A stretch of DNA of 64,000 bases from SXOA01 sp964444865 (GTDB lineage: Bacteria > Planctomycetota > Planctomycetia > Pirellulales > Pirellulaceae). The position numbers were made by a program, and so were the translations under genes. Shown piece after piece: positions 17,245 to 25,544 of the stretch; within the stretch, counting starts at the first letter, position 1; the number at the start of each line of letters is the position of its first letter. The stretch covers positions 11,383 to 75,382 of the forward strand of contig CAYUJE010000001.1 in NCBI GenBank assembly GCA_964444865.1. Direction: 5' to 3'. Below the pieces are notes generated by a model. The model searched no databases, was not told the DNA's origin, and saw nothing but the letters and a program-made list of their open reading frames with translations.

Positions 17245-19335
17245 ATGAGTCAAGAAAACGGCTCCGGCCGCAACCGAGATCGTGACCGCGGCGATGGCGA
17301 GGGGCGTGGCCCTTCCGCATTTAATGTGCTGCTGTGGGTCTCACTCGTTTCCCTGGTGATTCTGTTGGGCTGGAGCCAAGCGGTCTCGCTTTTTCGGGTG
17401 GAGCTTTCGCCGAGCGATCTACAGAAGCTCATCGCGAAAAGTGGGCAGAACAACGAAGGCGATAACTTCATCGACGTCAAAACGTCTACAAAGCCGGCCC
17501 GAATTTACCGCTTTTCAAATATCCGCGATTTGACGATTACCGACAAATCGATGTCCGGCAAGGTTAATCGGGTCGAGCTCAAAGCCAAAGATGGAGGGAC
17601 CTTTGAGCCGGAAGCTTCTACCAATGCAGAGAATCTCAGTTTTCATACCCCGCTGCTTAAAGAATCTTCCATCCGAAAAACGTTGGAAGAAGCTGCGGAA
17701 AAAAGTGGGCTCAAGCCCACGTTTTCCGAAGCCAACCCCATGGAAACCTATGGCATGGGGCTCATGATCTTTGTCTTGATTTCCGTGGGACTCTATTTCA
17801 TCGTGCGGCGCATCGGCGGCATTGCGTCCCCCATGTCCTTCGGGCGGAGCAAAGGTCGCCTCTATGCGATTGAAGACCTTGGCATCACGTTCAACGATGT
17901 TGCCGGCATTGACGAAGCGGTGGACGAAGTCCGCGAAGTGGTCGATTTCCTCCGCTCTCCCGAAAAATACCAGCGCCTCGGCGGCCGAATTCCCAAGGGA
18001 GTGCTTCTCGTCGGCCCTCCGGGAACTGGCAAGACGCTGCTCGCCAAGGCCATTGCTGGCGAAGCGGGCGTGCCGTTCTTCAGCCTCTCCGGTTCCGACT
18101 TCGTGGAAATGTTCGTCGGCGTCGGTGCAGCTCGCGTGCGCGATATGTTCACTCAAGCGGAAGCCAAGGCTCCCTGCATTATTTTCATCGACGAACTTGA
18201 CGCTCTTGGCAAAAGCCGCGGCACCGGAATCATGGGAGGCCATGACGAGCGGGAGCAGACGCTCAACGCCTTGCTCGTCGAAATGGACGGCTTTGGCAGC
18301 AACAGTGGCGTGATTGTGATGGCGGCAACCAACCGCCCGGAAACGCTGGATGCCGCTCTGCTTCGCCCTGGCCGTTTTGATCGGCATGTGTTGGTGGACC
18401 GGCCGGATATCAAGGGGCGCGAGGACATTCTGAAAGTCCACGTCAAAGTTGTAAAGCTTGATCCAAATATTGATCTCAAGGAAGTCGCCTCCATCACTCC
18501 CGGCTTTGTTGGAGCAGACCTGGCAAATCTCGTCAACGAAGCCGCCTTGCTTGCTGCTCGCAAGGAAAAGGCCGCAGTCGGTATGGCCGAGTTTAATGAA
18601 GGGGTGGAGAGAGTCACGGCTGGTTTGGAAAAGAAGCAGCGAGTGATGAACGAGGACGAAAAGCTCCGCGTTGCCTATCACGAAAGCGGTCATGCACTCG
18701 TCGCTTACAGCCTGCCCAACACCGATCCCGTGCATAAGGTCAGCATCATTCCCCGCGGCCTTGCCGCCCTGGGCTATACGATGCAGCGGCCGGAGGGGGA
18801 TCGTTTTCTGATGACTCAGTCAGAACTCGAAAGCCGCATTCAGGTGTTGCTCGCCGGCACGATTACCGAAGAGATGGTCTTTCACGACATTTCGACGGGT
18901 GCGCAGAACGATCTGGAGCGGGCCACCGATATTGCTTCCAGCATGGTGATGGAATATGGCATGAGCCGCCTGGGACGAGTGAATTATCGGGAAAGCAATC
19001 GCTCCCCGTTTCTGGCCGGAGCCGGCGGAGAAGAAAAAACTCGCAGCCACAGCGAAAAGACGGCTCGTGAAATTGATGAGGAAATTCGCCGAATTATCGA
19101 CGAATCGATCGAAAAGGTCCGTCACATCTTGGACGTCCGACGTACCGCTTTGGAAGCCCTCACAAAACGTCTCATTGAAGTGGAATCGGTCGATTCGGCC
19201 GAACTGAAGCGGATTATCGAGGAAACCTCGCCGGGACCGTTGCTCGTGCCCGGTACGGTCCCGTCGGCGATTCGTCCCACGTCCATACCCGCTTCGGAAG
19301 AAACGCCGATTTCGGTTGCTGAGCGGGGACTGTAA
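17245..19335 (+). CDS. ftsH: ATP-dependent zinc metalloprotease FtsH
   Basis: 696 residues. The first ~25 residues are charged and Arg/Asp-rich, then come two membrane helices (~27-48 and ~176-190) around a periplasmic domain. The AAA module has Walker A GPPGTGKT (257-264), Walker B IFIDELD (313-319) and the second-region-of-homology ATNRPETLDAALLRPGRFDR. The protease domain has the zinc site HESGH (479-483). FtsH extracts and degrades membrane and regulatory proteins. The C-terminal ~30 residues are Pro/Thr-rich and probably disordered. Divergent from dxr. Confidence 0.97.
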   Translation: MSQENGSGRNRDRDRGDGEGRGPSAFNVLLWVSLVSLVILLGWSQAVSLFRVELSPSDLQKLIAKSGQNNEGDNFIDVKTSTKPARIYRFSNIRDLTITDKSMSGKVNRVELKAKDGGTFEPEASTNAENLSFHTPLLKESSIRKTLEEAAEKSGLKPTFSEANPMETYGMGLMIFVLISVGLYFIVRRIGGIASPMSFGRSKGRLYAIEDLGITFNDVAGIDEAVDEVREVVDFLRSPEKYQRLGGRIPKGVLLVGPPGTGKTLLAKAIAGEAGVPFFSLSGSDFVEMFVGVGAARVRDMFTQAEAKAPCIIFIDELDALGKSRGTGIMGGHDEREQTLNALLVEMDGFGSNSGVIVMAATNRPETLDAALLRPGRFDRHVLVDRPDIKGREDILKVHVKVVKLDPNIDLKEVASITPGFVGADLANLVNEAALLAARKEKAAVGMAEFNEGVERVTAGLEKKQRVMNEDEKLRVAYHESGHALVAYSLPNTDPVHKVSIIPRGLAALGYTMQRPEGDRFLMTQSELESRIQVLLAGTITEEMVFHDISTGAQNDLERATDIASSMVMEYGMSRLGRVNYRESNRSPFLAGAGGEEKTRSHSEKTAREIDEEIRRIIDESIEKVRHILDVRRTALEALTKRLIEVESVDSAELKRIIEETSPGPLLVPGTVPSAIRPTSIPASEETPISVAERGL

Positions 19336-19389
19336 CGAAAGCCCAGTAGGAGCGGCTGTCAACAGTTCGATTTTCGATCCCTTCCAGTT

Positions 19390-19719
19390 ATGGCCTTCAG
19401 CGAATCCCTAGCCGAACGTATTCGAACCGCCTTCGCCGGCAAAAAAGGGATTACCGAAAGGAAGATGTTCGGCGGCATTGGTTTCATGCTCCTGGGGAAT
19501 CTGCTGGTCGGTGTCTGGAAAAACTCCCTCATCGCCCGGCTTGGCCCGGAAGCCGGCGAACGTGCACTGGCAGAGGACTTCGTCCGGCCCTTCGATATCA
19601 CGGGCAAAGCGATGAAGGGCTGGGTGCTCGTCGAACCCGACGGCATCGAGAGCGATGAGCAACTTGCGGGGTGGATTGAGCGGGCGTGGGAATTCGTAAA
19701 GGGGCTGCCGGGGAAGTAG
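19390..19719 (+). CDS. TfoX/Sxy N-terminal domain protein
   Basis: 109 residues forming one TfoX N-terminal domain: ITERKMFGGIGFMLLGNLLV near residue 20, a conserved KNSLIARLG, and KAMKGWVLVEPDGIES further on. In gamma-proteobacteria full-length TfoX/Sxy controls competence with CRP, but the stand-alone domain is widespread and of unknown role. It lies 54 bp after ftsH on the same strand; a shared transcript is possible. Confidence 0.88.
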   Translation: MAFSESLAERIRTAFAGKKGITERKMFGGIGFMLLGNLLVGVWKNSLIARLGPEAGERALAEDFVRPFDITGKAMKGWVLVEPDGIESDEQLAGWIERAWEFVKGLPGK

Positions 19720-19841
19720 AGATTCCTAGCCCTGCCAGAATGACAACCTAGCCATTTCGTCCAGTCGTTCGTGGCCCAACTTTCCGAAATGCTGTCGCTA
19801 AGTTGTTGCGGCGCATATGCTTCTGGAATATCCATTTTCCC

Positions 19842-19857
19842 TGGCACAGCCCTTGCA
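19842..19857 (+). promoter_or_regulatory. sigma-54 (RpoN)-type promoter upstream of groEL1
   Basis: TGGCACAGCCCTTGCA matches the -24/-12 consensus (TGGCAC, then TTGCA), with exactly 10 bp between the invariant GG and GC. It lies ~177 bp upstream of the groEL1 start on the coding strand. RpoN promoters require an enhancer-binding activator, so the chaperonin cluster may be under activator control rather than HrcA/CIRCE repression. Confidence 0.65.
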
Positions 19858-19952
19858 TCTTGTGCCGCCCAAACTGGCTCTGCCTGCCATTTTGGGCGGA
19901 GTTGCCGTTTGGTGCCCCTGCCAATGTGGCTCCAGCCTTTCCCCCCCGCACG

Positions 19953-20012
19953 AAAAACCCGCTCAGGCGGGCAACTACGATCAAAAACCCGCTTCCAGCG
20001 GGTCACTACGAA
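19953..20012 (+). repeat. tandem 30-nt hairpin repeats in groEL1 leader
   Basis: Two adjacent ~30-nt units, each with the frame AAAAACCCGC ... GCGGG ... CACTACGA or CAACTACGA. Each unit forms a small hairpin (CCCGC paired with GCGGG; loops TCAG-like and TTCCA). They sit in the predicted 5' leader between the sigma-54 promoter and the ribosome-binding site, so they may affect mRNA stability or translation. Confidence 0.6.
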
Positions 20013-20033
20013 CGACTAAGGAGGATTCTCAAC

Positions 20034-21734
20034 GTGGCTAAGCAAATGGTCTTTGATGATGATGCCCGCCAGCCGCTGCTCGCTGGCGTGAGCAAACTCG
20101 CCCGGGCGGTTCGCAGCACTCTGGGCCCCCGCGGCCGGAATGCAGTGCTCGACAAGGGTTGGGGAAGCCCCAAGGTGACCAAGGACGGCGTCACTGTGGC
20201 CGAGGATATCGAGCTCGATGATGCCTATGAAAACCTTGGAGCTCAGCTCGTCAAGGAAGCCGCCAGCAAGACCAACGAAGTGGCTGGCGACGGCACCACC
20301 ACCGCCACTGTCCTGGCCGAAGCCATCTTCCGCGAAGGGCTGAAGATGATTGCCTCGGGCTATGACCCGATGGCCCTGGCCCGTGGAATCGCCAAGGCGA
20401 CCGACGCAGTGTGCGAGGAAATCAATTCCCTCGCCACGCCGATCAACGAAAAGAACAAGAAGGAATTGCAGCAGATCGCGACGATCGCGGGCAATAACGA
20501 TCCGTCCATCGGCACCGTGCTGGCCGACGCCTTCCTTAAGGTTGGCAAGGACGGCGTCATCACCCTGGAAGAAGGCCGCGGCAGCGAAACGACCGTGGAA
20601 ATCGTGGAAGGAATGATGTTTGACCGGGGCTATCTGTCGCCCCACTTCGTCACCAACCAGGAAGAAGTGACCGTCGAACTCGAAAACGCGTATATCCTGC
20701 TGTACGAAGAAAAGATTTCATCCAACAAGAAGCTCATTCCGCTCCTTGAAGCCATCAGCAAGGCTGCCAAGCCGCTGCTCATCGTGGCCGAAGATGTCGA
20801 GGGAGAGGCCCTGGCGACTCTTGTCGTCAATAAAATGCGTGGCATTCTGCAAGTTTGTGCCGTGAAGGCCCCAGGCTACGGCGACCGACGCAAGGCCATC
20901 ATGGGTGACATTGGCATCCTTACCAAGGGAACGCCGATCTTTAAGGATTTGGGCATCGAGTTGGAAAGCGTCAAGCTTTCCGATCTCGGCTTTGCCAAGA
21001 AGATCCGCATCACTGCCGAAGAGACCACCATCGTCGGCGGCAAAGGAACGAAGGATGAAATCACCGGTCGGGCAGAGCAGATCCGCAAGGAAATCGGCGT
21101 CACCGACAGCGAGTATGACCGCGAAAAACTGCAGGAACGCCTGGCCAAGCTGGCCGGCGGCGTTGCCCAAATCAGCGTCGGTGCGGCGACCGAAACCGAA
21201 ATGAAGGAGCGGAAGTGGCTGCTGGAAGATGCCAAGAACGCCGTGCAGGCGGCTCTGGAAAGCGGCATTGTTCCCGGCGGCGGCGTCGCTCTGATTCGGA
21301 GCGAGAAGGCCATCGACAAGCTCAAGCTCACCGGCGACGAAGGTGCCGGGGCTCAAATCATCAAGAACGTCCTCGACCAGCCGCTGCGGGCGATTGCCAA
21401 CAACGCTGGCGTGGATGGTGCGGTTGTCGTGAATCGCGTCCGTCAACTCAAGGGCAAAACCGACGGCTACGACGCGGACAAGGATACCTATGGCGACATG
21501 CTGAAGGCCGGCGTCATCGACCCAGCCAAAGTGGTCACCACCGCATTGCAAAACGCGGCCAGCGTTGCCGCACTGCTCCTCACCACGGAAGCACTCGTCA
21601 CCGAAATTCCCAAGGAAGCGGAAGAAGGGGGCGGCCATGATCATCACGACCACGGAATGGGTGGCGGAGGCATGGGCGGCATGGGAGGAATGGGAGGCAT
21701 GGGTGGCATGGGTGGCATGGAAGGAATGATGTAG
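20034..21734 (+). CDS. groEL: 60 kDa chaperonin GroEL, copy 1 (Gly-Met tail)
   Basis: 566 residues from a GTG with AAGGAGG upstream. Chaperonin hallmarks: GPRGRNAVLDKGWGSPKVTKDG, the ATP site AGDGTTTATVLAEAI, and GIVPGGGVALIR. The C-terminus has an unusual His/Asp-rich patch (GGHDHHDHG) followed by repeated GGMGGM units. It is somewhat divergent at the start (FDDDARQPLLAGVSKLARAV). It is followed by groES and a second groEL, an order (groEL-groES-groEL) that differs from the usual groES-groEL. Confidence 0.95.
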   Translation: MAKQMVFDDDARQPLLAGVSKLARAVRSTLGPRGRNAVLDKGWGSPKVTKDGVTVAEDIELDDAYENLGAQLVKEAASKTNEVAGDGTTTATVLAEAIFREGLKMIASGYDPMALARGIAKATDAVCEEINSLATPINEKNKKELQQIATIAGNNDPSIGTVLADAFLKVGKDGVITLEEGRGSETTVEIVEGMMFDRGYLSPHFVTNQEEVTVELENAYILLYEEKISSNKKLIPLLEAISKAAKPLLIVAEDVEGEALATLVVNKMRGILQVCAVKAPGYGDRRKAIMGDIGILTKGTPIFKDLGIELESVKLSDLGFAKKIRITAEETTIVGGKGTKDEITGRAEQIRKEIGVTDSEYDREKLQERLAKLAGGVAQISVGAATETEMKERKWLLEDAKNAVQAALESGIVPGGGVALIRSEKAIDKLKLTGDEGAGAQIIKNVLDQPLRAIANNAGVDGAVVVNRVRQLKGKTDGYDADKDTYGDMLKAGVIDPAKVVTTALQNAASVAALLLTTEALVTEIPKEAEEGGGHDHHDHGMGGGGMGGMGGMGGMGGMGGMEGMM

Positions 21735-21745
21735 TAGTCGTTTTC

Positions 21746-21764
21746 TCGCTCCGTGAGCGGACAA
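21746..21764. repeat. palindromic repeat, CTCACTCCGTGAG family, partial copy
   Basis: CTCGCTCCGTGAGCGGACA just after the groEL1 stop. It is one of at least four copies of a 24-bp palindrome with consensus GTCCGCTCAC, TCC spacer, and GTGAGCGGAC; the others are at 26057, 43705 and 47487. Confidence 0.65.
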
Positions 21765-21827
21765 TTTGATACCAATCGCGACGCCTGGCGTCGAAAACAA
21801 TACGCAAGTTAATCAAGGAATTCAAAC

Positions 21828-22127
21828 ATGGCAAAACTCAAAGTTCGTCCTCTCGATGATCGTGTGGTTGTTCAGCCGATGGAGTCCGAAGAGCGGACCG
21901 CCGGCGGCATCGTCCTTCCCGACAGCGCCAAGGAAAAGCCCCAGCGGGGAACCGTGGTGGCCGTCGGTGCCGGCAAGCTTCTGGACAACGGGAAGCGTGG
22001 AGAGCTCTCCGTACAAGTCGGCGATCAGGTGATCTACGGCAAGTACGGGGGAACCGACATTGAAATCAGTGGCGAGGAAGTCAAGATCCTCCGCGAGAGC
22101 GACATTCTAGCCAAAGTCATCGGCTAA
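21828..22127 (+). CDS. groES: 10 kDa co-chaperonin GroES
   Basis: 99 residues, standard length. Recognised by LKVRPLDDRVVVQPME at the N-terminus, the mobile loop EERTAGGIVLPDSAKEKP, and YGKYGGTDIEISGEEVKILRES at the C-terminus. GroES caps the GroEL folding chamber. It lies 93 bp after groEL1 and 94 bp before groEL2, so one GroES probably serves both. Confidence 0.96.
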   Translation: MAKLKVRPLDDRVVVQPMESEERTAGGIVLPDSAKEKPQRGTVVAVGAGKLLDNGKRGELSVQVGDQVIYGKYGGTDIEISGEEVKILRESDILAKVIG

Positions 22128-22221
22128 CTAACAAATCGGCGAGCGGGGGGCGTTAGCCCCCTGATATTTTCGCCCGCGATTACTCCTACATTACAGCGAA
22201 CATTTCCCGAGGGATTTACAC

Positions 22222-23841
22222 GTGGCTAAGCAACTTCTTTTTGATGATATCGCCCGCGCCCGGATGCTGGCCGGCGTGGACAAGCTGGCAAACGCCGTCG
22301 CGGTGACGATGGGCCCGACCGGCAAGAACGTGATTATTGACAAGTCCTTCGGCGGTCCGACCGTGACGAAGGACGGCGTCACCGTCGCCAAGGAAGTCGA
22401 TCTCGAAGATCGCTTCGAGAACATGGGAGCCAAACTGGTGGTCGAAGTCGCTCAAAAGACATCCGACTTGGCTGGCGACGGCACCACCACCGCCACCGTG
22501 CTCGCCCGAGCCATTTTCAAAGAAGGCCTCCGCAACGTGGTTGCCGGTAGCAATCCCACGGCCATTCGCCGCGGCATTGATAAAGCGGTCGAAGCTGCCA
22601 CTACAAAGCTCATCTCCTTGGCCAAGCCCGTGACCAGCAAGGAAGAAGTCGCCGCTGTCGGCGCCATCAGTGCCAACAACGACAATGCAATCGGCGAACT
22701 ACTCGCTGATGCGCTCCAACGGGTGGGCAAGGACGGCGTCATCACCGTCGAAGAAGGCAAGTCCACCGATACCAAAGTCGAATTCGTTGATGGGATGCAG
22801 TTCGACAAGGGCTACGTCTCGCCCTATTTTATCAATCGTCCCGCGACGATGGATGTGCTGCTCGAAGACACGCTGATCCTGATTTACGACAAAAAGTTGA
22901 GCAACGTCCGGGAAATCGTGCCGATTCTCGAAAAGACCGCTCAAACCGGCAAGCCGCTGCTGATCATCGCGGAAGATGTCGATGCGGAAGCTCTCACTCT
23001 GCTCGTGGTGAACAAGCTTCGCGGCGTCCTCAACGTCTGTGCGGTCAAGGCTCCGGGCTTTGGCGACCGTCGCAAGGCGATGCTGGGCGACATCGCCATC
23101 CTGACCGGTGGGACGATGATCAGCGACGACCTCGGCCTTCAGCTTGAGAATCTGAGCCTGGAGCATCTCGGCCGGGCCAAGAAAGTCTCGGTCGATAAGA
23201 ACAACACCACCCTCGTTGAAGGTGCCGGCAAGCGGGCCGACATCGACAAACGGATTCAGCAAATCAAGAATCAGATGGCCCAGGTGGAGAGCGAGTACGA
23301 CAAGGAGAAGTTCCAAGAGCGGCTGGCCAAATTGGCTGGCGGCGTGGCGGTCATCTCCGTCGGTGCTGAAACCGAAGCCGACATGAAGCAAAAGAAGGCC
23401 CGCGTGGAGGATGCCCTGCACGCCACCCGCGCCGCGGTGGAAGAAGGCATTCTCCCCGGCGGTGGCGTTGCCCTGCTCCGTTGCACCGGAGCCGTCGAGA
23501 AGCTCCGCGATTCCCTGAAGGGGGACGAGCGGGTCGGTGCCGACATCATCCTGCGGGTTCTCCCCTCGCCGCTGGTGACCATCGTCAACAACGGCGGCAA
23601 GGACGGCTCCGTGGTGGCGGACGAAGTGCTGCAGAAATCCGGCAACATCGGTTATGACGCCAACAGTGGCGAGTACGTCGATATGTACAAAGCCGGCATC
23701 ATCGATCCCGTGAAGGTAGTCCGCACCGCCCTCAGCAATGCCGCCAGCATCGCTTCGCTCTTGCTCACGACCGAAGCCCTGGTGACGAACCTGGACAAGG
23801 AAGACAAGAAGAAGCGTTCCGTGGAAGGGGCAATTCGGTAA
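22222..23841 (+). CDS. groEL: 60 kDa chaperonin GroEL, copy 2 (no Gly-Met tail)
   Basis: 539 residues from a GTG preceded by GAGGG. It has GPTGKNVIIDKSFGGPTVTK, the ATP site AGDGTTTATVLARAI and GILPGGGVALLR, all in normal positions. The C-terminus ends DKEDKKKRSVEGAIR with no GGM repeats, unlike copy 1, so the two paralogues probably differ in client range or chamber properties. Sequence differences between the copies are distributed throughout, which means an old duplication rather than a recent one. Confidence 0.95.
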   Translation: MAKQLLFDDIARARMLAGVDKLANAVAVTMGPTGKNVIIDKSFGGPTVTKDGVTVAKEVDLEDRFENMGAKLVVEVAQKTSDLAGDGTTTATVLARAIFKEGLRNVVAGSNPTAIRRGIDKAVEAATTKLISLAKPVTSKEEVAAVGAISANNDNAIGELLADALQRVGKDGVITVEEGKSTDTKVEFVDGMQFDKGYVSPYFINRPATMDVLLEDTLILIYDKKLSNVREIVPILEKTAQTGKPLLIIAEDVDAEALTLLVVNKLRGVLNVCAVKAPGFGDRRKAMLGDIAILTGGTMISDDLGLQLENLSLEHLGRAKKVSVDKNNTTLVEGAGKRADIDKRIQQIKNQMAQVESEYDKEKFQERLAKLAGGVAVISVGAETEADMKQKKARVEDALHATRAAVEEGILPGGGVALLRCTGAVEKLRDSLKGDERVGADIILRVLPSPLVTIVNNGGKDGSVVADEVLQKSGNIGYDANSGEYVDMYKAGIIDPVKVVRTALSNAASIASLLLTTEALVTNLDKEDKKKRSVEGAIR

Positions 23842-23875
23842 CGTAGCCACGGGCAGACCGTTTATAATCTTCTCC

Positions 23876-23902
23876 AAGTTCCCGCGCCTGTCGCGGGAAC
23901 TT
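23876..23902 (+). terminator. hairpin after groEL2, candidate terminator
   Basis: A perfect 11-bp stem (AAGTTCCCGCG with its complement) and 5-nt loop, 35 bp after the groEL2 stop. The following bases (GTTGAAGG) are not a T-run, so it may be a processing or pausing structure rather than a strong intrinsic terminator. Confidence 0.55.
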
Positions 23903-23917
23903 GTTGAAGGTCAAAGG

Positions 23918-24157
23918 ATGCTATCCATGAAAGGCCCTTGGATACTGCTCGGCGTCGGTGCTGTGCTGCTGTTGATCTCCAGTGCAGTCGCAATCGTCAG
24001 CCTATTGCTACCGGCGCTCAGCAATGGCCGCACCGATATGGAAGAGGCCATGCTGGGGATTGTCCCTGGCTGTTGTTGTTCGGCCTTTTCGCTCGCGATG
24101 GTATTGGGAGGGATTGTTTGGTTGGTAGTTGCCGGCAATAAGAATCGCCAAAATTAG
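23918..24157 (+). CDS. small two-helix membrane protein
   Basis: 79 residues. GAAGG sits 7 bp before the ATG. Two hydrophobic segments are visible: residues ~6-30 (PWILLGVGAVLLLISS and onward) and ~52-72 (SAFSLAMVLGGIVWLVV). A short loop (NGRTDMEEAMLG) and a CCC motif at the second helix separate them. No family recognised. It sits between the chaperonin cluster and dnaJ and is followed at once by a terminator hairpin. Confidence 0.55.
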   Translation: MLSMKGPWILLGVGAVLLLISSAVAIVSLLLPALSNGRTDMEEAMLGIVPGCCCSAFSLAMVLGGIVWLVVAGNKNRQN

Positions 24158-24197
24158 GGCCTGCTTTTTGCTGAAAAACTGCCGACAGGCCCTTTCT
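24157..24197 (+). terminator. intrinsic terminator-like hairpin before dnaJ
   Basis: GGGCCTG (24157-24163) pairs with CAGGCCC (24186-24192), with an inner TTTTT/AAAAA pairing, followed by TTTCT. The stem begins within the stop codon of the small membrane protein gene. Confidence 0.55.
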
Positions 24198-24272
24198 GAC
24201 AGCATTCAATGTTGTAGGTTTTCAGGGGCGATTTTCTGATTTGCGGCATCGACTTTCCCGGCACTTGCGGCC

Positions 24273-25412
24273 ATGAGCACAATGGCAACCAAACGCGATT
24301 ACTACGAAGTGCTGGGAGTCGGCCGCGATGCCTCCGGGAAAGAGATTGCCGCTGCCTATCGCAAGCTGGCGATCAAATATCACCCGGATAGCCATCCTGG
24401 CGATGCCGACGCCACCATGCGCTTCAAGGAAGCGGCTGAAGCGTATGAAATCCTCTCCGACGACGAGAAGCGGGAGCGCTACAATCGCTTCGGCCATGAC
24501 GCACCCGGTCTCGGCGGCGGGCCGCAGTTCCAAGACGTAGAAGACATCTTCGAAGCCTTCGGCGGCATTTTCGGCGACCTCTTCGGCGGCAGCCGTGGCG
24601 GTGGTGGCAGAACTCGCCGTGCTCGCCGCGGTGCCGACGTGCAAGTGCAGGTGACGCTGGAACTGGAAGAGGCAGCGCGCGGCATCAACAAGACGGTCGA
24701 GTTCAACCGCAGCAAGAAGTGCGAGACATGTGTAGGGAGCGGAGCCAGGCCCGGTTCCAAAAAGGCGACCTGCCAGTATTGCGGCGGCCGTGGGCAAATC
24801 GTGCAGTCCGCCGGCATTTTACGGGTCCAGACGACTTGCCCGTCGTGCCAAGGCTCCGGCTCGACAATCACCGAGCCGTGCGAAGCTTGTCGCGGGCGGG
24901 GATATAGTGGCGAGCGCGTGAAGCAGGAAGTGAAGATTCCTCCTGGCATCGATGACGGAATGCAAGTCCGCATTCGCGGCGAAGGAGAGCCGAGCCCCGA
25001 CGGCGGCCCAGCCGGTGATTTGTATTGCCATGTGCAGGTTCGTAAGCACCGGTTGTTCCAGCGAGACGGCAACAATCTGGTCCTGCAGATGCCCATTTCG
25101 TACACGCAAGCCGCCCTGGGTTCCACCTTGGAAATCCCCACGCTGCAGGGTAAACACGAATTGACCATCGGCCCGGGAACGCAGTCGGGGGACGTTTTTC
25201 GCATTCGTGGCCGGGGAGTGGCCGATCCCCGCGGCAGTGGTCCTGGAGATTTGCTCGTACAAACGCACATCGAAGTCCCCAAAAAGATTTCTCCGGAACA
25301 AGAGAAGCTTCTGCGGGAGCTGGCGGAAATGGAGCGAGCCCACGTTTCGCCCCATCGAAAGTCGTTTTTTGAGAAAATCAAGGATTACTTCGCAGGAGAA
25401 GAACCCAAATAG
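24273..25412 (+). CDS. dnaJ: chaperone protein DnaJ
   Basis: 379 residues; the ATG at 24282 (MATKRDYYEVLG) is an equally good start. The J domain holds YYEVLGVGRDASGKEIAAAY and the HPD tripeptide in YHPDSHPG. A Gly-rich linker with Phe follows (GGIFGDLFGGSRGGGG). Four zinc repeats are intact: CETCVGSG, CQYCGGRG, CPSCQGSG and CEACRGRG. The C-terminal substrate-binding domain contains the DGMQVRIRGEGE motif. It stimulates DnaK ATPase and delivers clients. dnaK itself is not in the window. dnaJ precedes grpE here, the reverse of the common order. Confidence 0.96.
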   Translation: MSTMATKRDYYEVLGVGRDASGKEIAAAYRKLAIKYHPDSHPGDADATMRFKEAAEAYEILSDDEKRERYNRFGHDAPGLGGGPQFQDVEDIFEAFGGIFGDLFGGSRGGGGRTRRARRGADVQVQVTLELEEAARGINKTVEFNRSKKCETCVGSGARPGSKKATCQYCGGRGQIVQSAGILRVQTTCPSCQGSGSTITEPCEACRGRGYSGERVKQEVKIPPGIDDGMQVRIRGEGEPSPDGGPAGDLYCHVQVRKHRLFQRDGNNLVLQMPISYTQAALGSTLEIPTLQGKHELTIGPGTQSGDVFRIRGRGVADPRGSGPGDLLVQTHIEVPKKISPEQEKLLRELAEMERAHVSPHRKSFFEKIKDYFAGEEPK

Positions 25413-25420
25413 AGCTATAG

Positions 25421-25469
25421 TTGCCTTTCGCTTCGCGAAGGCGAGTACTTTCGCGGAGCGAAAGGCGAC
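25421..25469. repeat. palindromic repeat, CTTTCGC family, copy 2
   Basis: TTGCCTTTCGCTTCGCGAAG followed by ACTTTCGCGGAGCGAAAGG, the same layout as at 13647-13694. Here it separates dnaJ from grpE. Confidence 0.7.
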
Positions 25470-25544
25470 TATGGGCACAAAGTATGCAGATGCAATGGAT
25501 CGCGAATATTGCCTGCCTCCAAACTTGAACCCATCGTAACCATC

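Larger units (their letters stand above)
19720..20033 (+). other. groEL1 leader and promoter region, 314 bp
   Basis: No gene is present. The region holds a sigma-54-type promoter (19842-19857), a tandem pair of ~30-nt hairpin repeats (19953-20012) and a strong ribosome-binding site (AAGGAGG at about 20018-20024) for the GTG start at 20034. No CIRCE-type inverted repeat (TTAGCACTC with its complement) was found. Confidence 0.7.

Noticed and set aside
8124..17320. Longer N-terminal versions of PolX (to 8123) and DXR (to 17320)
   Set aside because: The added residues are not homologous and run into neighbouring genes or promoter regions; the internal ATGs fit family N-termini exactly.
19720..20033. 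CIRCE element for HrcA control of groEL
   Set aside because: No TTAGCACTC/GAGTGCTAA inverted repeat was found upstream of groEL1, groES or groEL2.
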